DNA of 30,930 nt. It comes from Prevotella sp. UBA5387. GTDB lineage: Bacteria; Bacteroidota; Bacteroidia; Bacteroidales; Bacteroidaceae. How positions within the stretch are numbered: position 1 is the first letter of the stretch; every line of letters begins with the position of its first letter. The stretch lies in the NCBI GenBank assembly GCA_002407775.1, contig DHOP01000048.1:1-30930 (forward strand), read 5' to 3'. Position numbers and translations under genes: made by a program. Below are positions 16,010-24,022 of the stretch, piece by piece. The notes beneath the pieces were generated by a model, which was not told where the DNA came from, searched no databases, and worked only from the letters and a program-made list of their open reading frames with translations.

Positions 16010-18256
16010 ATGAGTACGATATATTTAATTATTGTCCTTTTTCTGCTTTGCTTGGCAGTTTTTGACTTGTTTGTGGGTGTAAGCAATGATGCTGTCAACT
16101 TTATGCAGTCGGCCATCGGCGCAAAGGCAGCAAAGTTTCGTACAGTACTTATCATTGCCTCTTTTGGGGTAGTGATTGGAGCTGTGATGTCTTCGGGCAT
16201 GATGGATGTCGCAAGGCATGGCATAATGACTCCAATTCATTATTCTTTTGAGGAAGTTATGACCATCTTCTTGGCCGTCATGGTAACTGATGTGCTCATC
16301 CTCGATGTGTTTAATTCATTGGGAATGCCCACTTCTACTACCGTATCTCTAGTATTTGAGTTGCTTGGTGGTACGTTTGCCCTAGCTACTGTAAAGATGC
16401 TGAGCGGCATTGGTCTTGACTATAGCGACCTACTAAATACGAGTCAAGCCCTTAAAGTGATAGTCGCCATTTTCGTCAGCGTAGGTATTGCCTTCTTTTT
16501 CGGTGTGATAGTGATGTGGATCTCTCGCGTAGTCTTTACCTTTAATTATAAGCAGCATTCTCGTTATGCGATCGGTATATTCGGTGGTATTGCTTTTACT
16601 ACGCTCGCTTATTTCATCTTCCTCAAAGGATTTGGTAACAGTCCATACATTCCGGACTCAGCACGAGACTATATTTCAGCTAACACTGATATGCTGTTGG
16701 TCTACACCTTCATCATTTCTACGGTTGTCATGGAGGTCATGCACTTGCTTGGTGTAAAAATCTTCCGATTTGTCGTGCTCATGGGAACTTTTGCATTGGC
16801 AATGGCTTTTGCAGGCAATGATTTAGTGAACTTCATCGGTGTGCCTCTCGCCGGCTTGGATTCTTTTCAGGATTTCATGGCCAATGGCAATGGCGCTTCG
16901 CCTTCTGAGTTTATGATGGGTTCTCTCATGGAGAGTGCTAAGACACCGCCTCTTTATCTGCTGGCTGCGGGTGTAGTGATGATTATTGCTATGGCAACCT
17001 CGAAGAAAGCGCATAAAGTGATTAAGACTTCCGTGGACTTGAGCCGTCAGGACGAAGGAGATGAAATGTTTGGCTCATCAAGTGCAGCCCGGGGTATTGT
17101 ACGTGTAAGCCAAAATAGCAACAGCTGGATAGAGAGTATCTTACCTCAAAGCCTCCTTAACTGGATTGATAGTCGTTTTAATCGCAAGGAGGCAATTATC
17201 GATGAAGGCGCTGCTTTCGATATGGTGCGTGCATCAGTCAACTTGGTTTTGAGTGCCATGCTTATCACAATCGGCACCAATTATAAGTTGCCATTGTCTA
17301 CAACATACGTTACTTTCATGGTAGCCATGGGTTCGAGTTTGGCAGATAGAGCATGGAGCCGTGAAAGTGCCGTGTTCCGTGTTACTGGCGTGATTAGCGT
17401 AATAGGTGGCTGGTTTATCACGGCAGGCGTAGCTTTTATCACTTGTGCTATTGTCGCTGTAATCATGTTCTATGGCGGAATCATTGTTCAGGCTTTGTTT
17501 ATGATAGCTGTGGCGGCATCACTTGTTAATTCTAATCGCAACTTTGCGAAGAAAGTGGCAGAAAAGAGCAAACCGAGTGCCTACAGTTTGATGATGCGTA
17601 CGCATGATCCTGAGCTGGTTTGGGACATGCTACGTAAGAAAGTGGGCAAGACACAGGGTTATGTTAACCAATTCGCTTTGCAACAATTCAACCGCATCAC
17701 AGATGCTTTCGCTCATCAGGATGTTCGTGCGCTTCGTAAATGTTTGACTGATTTGAAGAATGAACAAACCGAACTGAGGAAGCATCGTCATCAGGAATTG
17801 CTTGGCTTAAAGCGGTCACCTGCGGATATTGCCATTGAGCGAAATACGTGGTTCCACCTTGGGGCTAACTCTAATCAGCAGTTCATCTACTGTTTGCGTC
17901 GTATGCTCGATCCTATAAAGGAACATGTAGATAACAACTTCAATCCACTGCCACAGGAGTATATTGAGGAGTTCGCACCGATACGCAATAAAATCAACGA
18001 ATTGATGAAGCGTGCTTATGATGACATCGAGAATATCAATTATGAGAGATATCGTGATGTCATGGATGAAGCTGACGATTGTAAAGAGGAGCTTAGTATT
18101 CTACGGAAGAAATTGTTCGACCGTGTACAGGAAGCTGAAAGTACTCAGATACTGCAGGTGACACTTGTTTACCTTAATATGTTGCAAGAAAGTCAGGAGT
18201 TCTTGAGTATTATGCGGCATCAGCTACGCGCAACAAAGAAGTTTGTAGAGAATTAA
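16010..18256 (+). CDS. PiT-family inorganic phosphate transporter with PhoU-like C-terminal domain
   Basis: A 748-residue inner-membrane phosphate importer. The ATG at 16010 is preferred because the longer frame begins with a TTG inside the -7 box. Two PiT signature motifs are visible: GVSNDAVNFMQSAIGA (23-38) in the first half and AFAGNDLVNFIGVPLAG (about 265-281) before the central loop, with KLPLSTTYVTFMVAMGSSLA in the second half. The protein does not stop after the last membrane helix (about 515): residues about 520-748 are a hydrophilic helical bundle (ELVWDMLRKKV ... QEFLSIMRHQLRATK) resembling PhoU/DUF47. Such an extended tail is typical of Bacteroidota PiT proteins and may act as a phosphate-status sensor. 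No pst genes or separate phoU lie in the window. It has its own Pho-type box and a strong terminator. Confidence 0.92.
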   Translation: MSTIYLIIVLFLLCLAVFDLFVGVSNDAVNFMQSAIGAKAAKFRTVLIIASFGVVIGAVMSSGMMDVARHGIMTPIHYSFEEVMTIFLAVMVTDVLILDVFNSLGMPTSTTVSLVFELLGGTFALATVKMLSGIGLDYSDLLNTSQALKVIVAIFVSVGIAFFFGVIVMWISRVVFTFNYKQHSRYAIGIFGGIAFTTLAYFIFLKGFGNSPYIPDSARDYISANTDMLLVYTFIISTVVMEVMHLLGVKIFRFVVLMGTFALAMAFAGNDLVNFIGVPLAGLDSFQDFMANGNGASPSEFMMGSLMESAKTPPLYLLAAGVVMIIAMATSKKAHKVIKTSVDLSRQDEGDEMFGSSSAARGIVRVSQNSNSWIESILPQSLLNWIDSRFNRKEAIIDEGAAFDMVRASVNLVLSAMLITIGTNYKLPLSTTYVTFMVAMGSSLADRAWSRESAVFRVTGVISVIGGWFITAGVAFITCAIVAVIMFYGGIIVQALFMIAVAASLVNSNRNFAKKVAEKSKPSAYSLMMRTHDPELVWDMLRKKVGKTQGYVNQFALQQFNRITDAFAHQDVRALRKCLTDLKNEQTELRKHRHQELLGLKRSPADIAIERNTWFHLGANSNQQFIYCLRRMLDPIKEHVDNNFNPLPQEYIEEFAPIRNKINELMKRAYDDIENINYERYRDVMDEADDCKEELSILRKKLFDRVQEAESTQILQVTLVYLNMLQESQEFLSIMRHQLRATKKFVEN

Positions 18257-18312
18257 TCAAGGCAGTTCTTTTGATATATTAGCACAAAGAAAAGCATTAC
18301 AATAATAATTTT

Positions 18313-18359
18313 AGGTAAGCCTCATTTCAATCCCATTGTGGTTGAAGTGAGGCTTACCT
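18313..18359 (+). terminator. Strong hairpin terminator after the PiT gene
   Basis: The 18 bases at 18313-18330 pair with 18342-18359 with one G-U position and an 11-base loop. It is preceded by T-rich and followed by TTATATATA bases, so it could work in either direction. It separates the PiT gene from the TonB-receptor operon. Confidence 0.7.
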
Positions 18360-18398
18360 TATATATAGTGTAGAAAATAAAGGGATTATTGGCTCTTA

Positions 18399-18548
18399 TT
18401 AAGGTACAAGATCTAAGTGTCTTATATCTTTTTCAAAGTCATTTTCTACTACTATGCTCATTCCCTGTTCCTTCCATTTGTTCGTAACATAATTGTAAAC
18501 ATCTTGTGAAGGCATTGTAAAACCTGTGCAACACATGTGTAATAACAT
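18399..18548 (-). CDS. Possible 49-codon small ORF overlapping the Pho array
   Basis: ATG at 18548 to TAA at 18399, with an in-frame TGA upstream of the ATG. The product begins MLLHMCCTGF and ends IRHLDLVP, with a protein-like middle (YNYVTNKWKEQGMSIVVEN). I do not recognise it. It lies antisense to the leader of the TonB-receptor gene and runs through the six-heptamer operator, whose 11-bp period cannot come from codon structure. It may be a real small gene, a decayed 3' fragment, or chance. Confidence 0.25.
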   Translation of the reverse strand: MLLHMCCTGFTMPSQDVYNYVTNKWKEQGMSIVVENDFEKDIRHLDLVP

Positions 18549-18561
18549 GGCTTTACCTTTG
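18483..18561 (+). promoter_or_regulatory. Six-heptamer Pho-type operator array and -7 box for the TonB receptor
   Basis: TGTAACA-like heptamers occur at every 11th base: CGTAACA (18483), TGTAAAC (18494), TGTGAAG (18505), TGTAAAA (18516), TGCAACA (18527) and TGTAATA (18538). TACCTTTG, the -7 box, starts at 18554, 16 bases after the last heptamer. There is no good -33 TTTG, as expected for an activator-dependent promoter. The first 16 bases differ from the ppk-operon box at one position and from the PiT box at two. Six units would accommodate three PhoB-type dimers on one face of the helix. Confidence 0.75.
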
Positions 18562-18596
18562 CATCGGATTCAGAAAATTACGCGATAAAAAGAAAA

Positions 18597-21401
18597 ATGA
18601 AAGACTGCAAACGTATTATAGTAGCATTAGTGCTCCTTTTATTCACTACCACTTGCGCACTTGCGCAAACTATTCAGGGAACTGTGGTAGACGCCAAGAC
18701 AAATGAAACGCTTATCGGTGCTATGGTTACTTTGAATGGAACCGATCAGAAAACAGTAACAAACATCGATGGAAAGTTCAAGTTTGACGGACTGAATGCG
18801 TCAAACAAATATACATTAGTTATTACCTACGTGGGATATAAGCCTCAGACTATAGTTGCTTCGGCCGCTGATGGCAGTTCCGACTTGACCGTCTCAATGA
18901 AGGTTGACGAGAAGACGTTGAACGAAGTATCTGTTGTAGGTGTAGAAAAGAAGAATAATGCTGTGGCCATGGTACAGATGGCAAAAAACAGCCAGGTAAC
19001 CGTTAGTAATATTTCTGCACAGGAAATCAAACTCACACAGGACTCCAACGCCGGTGAAGTGATACGTCGTATTCCTGGTGTAAGTATCATTGAAGACAAG
19101 TTTGTTATGGTTCGCGGTCTGTCTCAGCGCTATAACGACGTCTGGATTAATGGTGGGGCAGTGCCGAGCTCGGAGGCGGATTCACGCGCTTTTTCGTTCG
19201 ACATCATACCCAGCAACCAAATTGACAACTTGATGATTGTCAAAACACCTTCTCCTGAGTACCCCGCCGACTACTCAGGCGGTTTCATCGAGATCAATAC
19301 CAAGGAGATTCCCTCCGAAAATTCATTCTCTATTCAGGCTGGAGGCAATTGGAACACACAGACGGCCTTCAAAGATTTTACCACCTATAAGGGTTCTAGT
19401 ACAGACTTCCTGGGCTTTGACGGTGGTAAGCGTTTGCTCAATGGTGGCATGAGTGCTACCTTGCGATCTATCGCTGGTGATGGTACGGATCTATTGAACA
19501 ATGGTTTCAATAATGATTGGATGACTCAAACATTCAAACCAATGGGTGACTTGAAACTCGGTGCAAACCTAAGCAGGAATTGGAATATAGGCGGCCATAA
19601 GCTCGGCATGATTGCTGTGTTAAACTATAGCAATGAATATCGCTCGTACGAGAATATGAAGAATAACCTGTTTGGCATCTATGACTGGCGTAATGACCGT
19701 GAGAACTACCTCCGTCGTTCTACAGACAATCAGTACAATCATAATGTTCGTATTGGTGCTATGTTCAATCTTACGCTCCTTTCGAGAGACGGCAAAAACA
19801 AATATCAGTTGAAAAACATCTTCAATCAAATTGGAAATAGCCGCTATACATGGCGTGATGGAATAGGGGCACAGTCTGATGCCGAGAATTCGGCTGAGTA
19901 TTACTACCGCAGTCGTACTACCTGGAACGGACAGTTGACTGGTAAGCATACGCTCGCTTCTGACGAAGTGCTGTGGAATGTGGGTTATGCTTATGCAAAT
20001 CGCTATGTTCCTGATCGTCGCAGATATATGATAACAGATGCCATAAGTTCTGATGGCACTTTAGGATTAATGACAGGCAACGATATTTCTCGCGAATGGA
20101 CACAGCTTGACGAACATATCTTCTCGGCCTCTGTAGGTGATACACACAAGTTTAGCTTTGACTCTTGGGAACCAAGTTTGAAGTATGGTGCATATGGAGA
20201 ATACCGCACTCGTGAATACAATACTCGTGAATTCATTTATAACTGGAACACAGCACAAAACTCAATGCCTGTTGGATTCCGCTTTATGGATATCCCTTCT
20301 CTCATAAGCAGCTCAGATAACTTCGGCGAAGATCGCCTGTATCTCTTGGAGCATCGTCGTATGAGAGATGATTATATAGGTCATAACATGCTTGGTGCAG
20401 GCTATTTGGCTGCCACGTTACCATTTGGCAAGTTGAGCGTATATGCAGGTGTAAGATTCGAACACAACCGTATGGAGTTGGTATCCAATACCAAAGATAA
20501 CGAAGTGAGTCATGTAAGCACTTTCTATACAGGCGACGATTTCTTCCCATCAGTAAACACCACCTATAAGTTTAATGACAAAAATCAGTTGCGTTTATCC
20601 TACGGACGAGGCGTGAATAGACCGGAGTTCCGCGAAGTTTCTTCGTCGGTTTACTACGACTTCGATCTTGCCTCTGACGTACAAGGTAATGCCAACCTTC
20701 GCAACTGTTATGTAGATAATATGGATTTGCGTTACGAGATCTATCCTTCCCGCGGAGAGCAGATTTCAATTGCAGCCTTCTACAAGCACTTCGACTCACC
20801 TATAGAATGGACATATACCGTGACAGGTGGTACGGACTTGGTGTATTCTTACCTTAATGCCAAGGCTGCCAATAGCTATGGACTTGAGTTAGACTTTAAA
20901 AAGCAACTCGATTTCATTGGTCTTCCAGACTTCAGCTGGTCGTTCAACGGCTCACTTATCAAGAGTAAGGTGGTGTTCCCCGCAGACGCAAAGGAAAAGG
21001 ATCGCCCCATGCAGGGTCAATCTCCATACTTGATCAATTCAGGATTATTCTACAACAATGATCATTTGAAACTCAATGTTGCCCTGCTCTATAACAGAAT
21101 CGGTAAGCGCATCATTGGTGTTGGCCGCAGCGAGGGTACGACTAGCGGAAATGACGTAAACTCAAGAGTTCCTGATAGTTATGAGATGCCACGCGATGTC
21201 ATTGACCTTACTGCCACAAAGAAGTTTGGTATGCATTGGGAGGTAAAACTAAATGTACGTGACTTGCTTGCACAAACAGTGAATTACAAGCAGTTTGCAG
21301 ACGTGGACTATTCAGACGGTGGCAAACGTAAGATAACCGAGGTAGCCCGTTCTTATCGCCCAGGCCGCAATATCGGACTGACAGCAGTCTACAATTTCTA
21401 A
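18597..21401 (+). CDS. TonB-dependent outer-membrane receptor with CarboxypepD_reg-like domain
   Basis: A 934-residue outer-membrane active transporter. Signal peptide 1-23; a carboxypeptidase-regulatory-like beta-sandwich at about 25-110 (TIQGTVVDAKTNETLIGAMV ... VGYKPQTI); plug at about 125-240, including SNAGEVIRRIPGVSIIEDKF, VMVRGLSQRYNDVWINGGAV and PSPEYPADYSGGFIEINTKE; then a long barrel ending in aromatic ... NIGLTAVYNF. It is not a SusC in the strict sense, because no SusD follows; its partner is the beta-helix lipoprotein 34 bases downstream. The leader holds the six-unit Pho-type array, so phosphate or a phosphorylated compound is the inferred cargo. Iron or other ligands cannot be excluded from sequence. 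Confidence 0.92.
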   Translation: MKDCKRIIVALVLLLFTTTCALAQTIQGTVVDAKTNETLIGAMVTLNGTDQKTVTNIDGKFKFDGLNASNKYTLVITYVGYKPQTIVASAADGSSDLTVSMKVDEKTLNEVSVVGVEKKNNAVAMVQMAKNSQVTVSNISAQEIKLTQDSNAGEVIRRIPGVSIIEDKFVMVRGLSQRYNDVWINGGAVPSSEADSRAFSFDIIPSNQIDNLMIVKTPSPEYPADYSGGFIEINTKEIPSENSFSIQAGGNWNTQTAFKDFTTYKGSSTDFLGFDGGKRLLNGGMSATLRSIAGDGTDLLNNGFNNDWMTQTFKPMGDLKLGANLSRNWNIGGHKLGMIAVLNYSNEYRSYENMKNNLFGIYDWRNDRENYLRRSTDNQYNHNVRIGAMFNLTLLSRDGKNKYQLKNIFNQIGNSRYTWRDGIGAQSDAENSAEYYYRSRTTWNGQLTGKHTLASDEVLWNVGYAYANRYVPDRRRYMITDAISSDGTLGLMTGNDISREWTQLDEHIFSASVGDTHKFSFDSWEPSLKYGAYGEYRTREYNTREFIYNWNTAQNSMPVGFRFMDIPSLISSSDNFGEDRLYLLEHRRMRDDYIGHNMLGAGYLAATLPFGKLSVYAGVRFEHNRMELVSNTKDNEVSHVSTFYTGDDFFPSVNTTYKFNDKNQLRLSYGRGVNRPEFREVSSSVYYDFDLASDVQGNANLRNCYVDNMDLRYEIYPSRGEQISIAAFYKHFDSPIEWTYTVTGGTDLVYSYLNAKAANSYGLELDFKKQLDFIGLPDFSWSFNGSLIKSKVVFPADAKEKDRPMQGQSPYLINSGLFYNNDHLKLNVALLYNRIGKRIIGVGRSEGTTSGNDVNSRVPDSYEMPRDVIDLTATKKFGMHWEVKLNVRDLLAQTVNYKQFADVDYSDGGKRKITEVARSYRPGRNIGLTAVYNF

Positions 21402-21435
21402 AAGAATATTTTATACACACTTTAATAATAACATT

Positions 21436-22989
21436 ATGAAAATGAATTTAAAGTTATTTGGATACATGAGTATCCTCGTTATGGGAGCAACATTTGCTTC
21501 ATGTGGAAGTGACACTACAGACACTCCGACCCCTCAGCCAGTGGCTTACACATGGTCAAAGGAGGGCGCAATCAGTGTTTGTGACCACTTGCTTTTCGTA
21601 AAAGACACCAACTACGGCACCAATAACGAGAACGATGCTAATGGATCGCAAATTGGTAACGGTGAGCAGGAGTTTGTATTTAAGGGTAAGCAGACTATTA
21701 AGAAGGGTACCTATCTGCTGAAGGGTTGGGTGTATGTAGCACCTGGCTCAGAGTTGACCATCGAACCCGGAACAGTGATTAAGGGCGATAAAGACACTAA
21801 GGCAGCACTTATCGTGGAACCAGGTGGTAAGCTTTTTGCACAGGGGAATGCTTCTTCACCAATCGTCTTTACATCAGAACAAGCCAAGGGACAGCGTAAG
21901 CCTGGTGATTGGGGTGGCATTATCCTCTGTGGTAACGCTAAGAACAATCAGGGCCAGATACAGATTGAGGGTGGCCCTCGTACCAAACATGGTGGCACCA
22001 ATGATGCTGATAATTCAGGAATCCTGAGTTACGTGCGCATCGAGTTTGCTGGTTACCCTTTCAAGACGGATCAGGAAATAAACGGCTTGACTTTAGGATC
22101 AGTTGGTAGTGGCACACAGATTGACCATATTCAGGTATCTTACAGCAACGATGACTCTTATGAATGGTTTGGCGGCTCGGTAAATTGTAAATACCTGATT
22201 GCTTACAAAGGCTGGGACGATGAGTTCGATACAGACAATGGTTTTAGCGGACATGTACAGTATGGTCTTGGTATTCGTGATTCAAGGATTGCTGACCAAT
22301 CCCAAAGCAACGGCTTCGAGAGCGACAACAATGCTAGTGGCTCTACAGTGGATCCTCACACTTCAGCTGTGTTCTCTAACATGACATTCGTTGGTCCTAA
22401 GTTTGTTGATGCCAGTTTCCAAAACACTACCGATTATATCAATGGTGGTACTGAATATCCAAACAATGGTTCTTCTCTAGGAAAGTTCCAGGCAGCTATG
22501 CATATTCGTCGTGATTCTCGCCTCAACTGCTTCAACTCGGTTGCTGTTGGTTATCCTATCGGTCTTATCCTGGACAACGAGAAAGGTGACACTCAGGGGG
22601 CTGCTACAGCTGGAAAGTTGACGCTCAACAATATTATCTTTGCTGGAATGGACGTAACAGGAACTGACTTCAATAAGGTTTACGATGACAAACTGGTTAC
22701 TGATTATACGACTAAGCCCGTTACACTTGACCTTAACAAGCCATCGTTCTCCTCTACATTCTTCCTTGCACAGACAGGTTGCAAAGCCTTGGCTAATATG
22801 GGAGATTTGAAACTCAATACACTTGTTCCATATATGCCTCAAAGTGGCAGTATGCTTCTTTCTGGTGCTAGTTTCACAAACAGCCTTTTGGCTTCATATT
22901 TTGACAAGGTGAACTTCATCGGAGCATTCGGTACTGAGAACTGGACAGCAGGTTGGACCAATTTCGATCCTGTAAACACAGATTATTAA
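21436..22989 (+). CDS. Surface lipoprotein with right-handed beta-helix, partner of the TonB receptor
   Basis: A 517-residue lipoprotein: signal peptide with ATFASC, Cys23 lipidated, then a Thr/Pro linker (TDTPTPQP). The rest has the rhythm of a pectate-lyase-like beta-helix (GTYLLKGWVYVAPGSELTIE, PGTVIKGDKDTKAALIVEPG, GGIILCGNAKNN) and an Asp/Asn-rich centre (GWDDEFDTDNGFSG) that could bind metal or an anion. It ends with a conserved-looking FGTENWTAGWTNFDP. I know this type as a companion of Bacteroidota TonB receptors but no enzymatic activity is established. It is 34 bases after the receptor, so the two form one transcript. It probably caps or feeds the receptor, as SusD or other surface lipoproteins do. 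A bidirectional terminator follows. Confidence 0.75.
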   Translation: MKMNLKLFGYMSILVMGATFASCGSDTTDTPTPQPVAYTWSKEGAISVCDHLLFVKDTNYGTNNENDANGSQIGNGEQEFVFKGKQTIKKGTYLLKGWVYVAPGSELTIEPGTVIKGDKDTKAALIVEPGGKLFAQGNASSPIVFTSEQAKGQRKPGDWGGIILCGNAKNNQGQIQIEGGPRTKHGGTNDADNSGILSYVRIEFAGYPFKTDQEINGLTLGSVGSGTQIDHIQVSYSNDDSYEWFGGSVNCKYLIAYKGWDDEFDTDNGFSGHVQYGLGIRDSRIADQSQSNGFESDNNASGSTVDPHTSAVFSNMTFVGPKFVDASFQNTTDYINGGTEYPNNGSSLGKFQAAMHIRRDSRLNCFNSVAVGYPIGLILDNEKGDTQGAATAGKLTLNNIIFAGMDVTGTDFNKVYDDKLVTDYTTKPVTLDLNKPSFSSTFFLAQTGCKALANMGDLKLNTLVPYMPQSGSMLLSGASFTNSLLASYFDKVNFIGAFGTENWTAGWTNFDPVNTDY

Positions 22990-23032
22990 TCTCAGTCTAT
23001 TCTCAAAGAATAAATTGAGCATTATTTCAAAA

Positions 23033-23073
23033 AAAGAGCCTTTCCATGCTTCATTGCATGAGTAAGGCTCTTT
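23033..23073. terminator. Bidirectional terminator between convergent lipoprotein and ppx genes
   Basis: AAAGAGCCTT (23033-23042) pairs with AAGGCTCTTT (23064-23073); inside it CATGC (23045-23049) pairs with GCATG (23056-23060). An A-run precedes and a T-run follows, so it can end transcription from both sides. Confidence 0.8.
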
Positions 23074-23096
23074 CCTTTTTGTTGTAGAACAAATAT

Positions 23097-23993
23097 TTAT
23101 TCCTTGTCTCGAAGCTCTCTATAGAGGCCATCTATAATAGAGTCAGCCAATGAAATGTTTGGCACAAATATTTTTTCACATTTCATTTGTTTTGCTACGT
23201 CGAGGAATATCCTTCCTGCTGGAACGATTACATCTGCTCGGTCATCTTTCAGATTATATGTCTCCATGCGCTCCTCAATACTCATTGGCTTTAGTAAACC
23301 GTATAGTCGTTGCAGTTCTTGTACACTGAGGGTCTTGTGCGACTGGTGCTCATTGGAGAGTTTGAAGAGTTTGTTGATGTTCCCTCCTGAACCAATGAGT
23401 TGGATATTCGGGTATTTTTGAGCATATTCGGCCAAGTCATCATCCATTTCTTTCCACATTTGGGGAGTTACATGATCGGACAACAGTCGCAATGTTCCAA
23501 TATTGAAAGAGTGGCTTTCTGCCAGAGTGCCATCATGGATAAGTGAAATTTCAGTGGATCCACCGCCCACATCGACATAGGCAAAGTTTCCTTCGTTGGA
23601 GTCAGTCTTCTCTACCAGATTGTTGACAAGTAACATTGCCTCGTTCGACCCTTTTATAATTTCGATATCAAGTTTTGTCTCTTGCTTGATCTTCTTAATG
23701 ACATCCATGCCGTTTTCAGCATCTCGCATAGCTGAGGTGGCGCAGGCACGATAAGCTTCCACTTTGAAGAGCTTCATAAATTGCTTATATCCCTTCATCA
23801 TGTGAATCATCATGTCCTCGCGCTCCTTTGACACCTTGCCAAGTGTGAACACGTCTTTGCCTAGACGAAGTGGGACACGAATAAACATGAGTTTCTTCAC
23901 GCGGTCCAGTCCTATGGCATTGTCGTCAAATCGTTTGATAAGAAGTCGGGCACCGTTGGAGCCAATATCTATGGATGCTAAAGTCTTTTTCAT
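23097..23993 (-). CDS. ppx: Exopolyphosphatase (Ppx/GppA family, short form)
   Basis: A 298-residue cytoplasmic enzyme that removes terminal phosphate from polyphosphate (or hydrolyses pppGpp). The actin-like ATPase-fold motifs are present: SIDIGSNGARLLI (7-19), CATSAMRDAENG (84-95), Glu118 in KGSNEAMLL as the likely catalytic Glu, and DVGGGSTEIS (141-150). It is the short form, lacking the C-terminal HD-type domain of E. coli Ppx. The gene starts 29 bases after the ppk1 stop on the same strand, so synthesis and breakdown of polyphosphate are encoded on one transcript. Ppx versus GppA activity cannot be separated by sequence; the ppk neighbour favours Ppx. Confidence 0.88.
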   Translation of the reverse strand: MKKTLASIDIGSNGARLLIKRFDDNAIGLDRVKKLMFIRVPLRLGKDVFTLGKVSKEREDMMIHMMKGYKQFMKLFKVEAYRACATSAMRDAENGMDVIKKIKQETKLDIEIIKGSNEAMLLVNNLVEKTDSNEGNFAYVDVGGGSTEISLIHDGTLAESHSFNIGTLRLLSDHVTPQMWKEMDDDLAEYAQKYPNIQLIGSGGNINKLFKLSNEHQSHKTLSVQELQRLYGLLKPMSIEERMETYNLKDDRADVIVPAGRIFLDVAKQMKCEKIFVPNISLADSIIDGLYRELRDKE

Positions 23994-24022
23994 ATATATT
24001 TGCTTTGAGTGTTGAATGTTGG

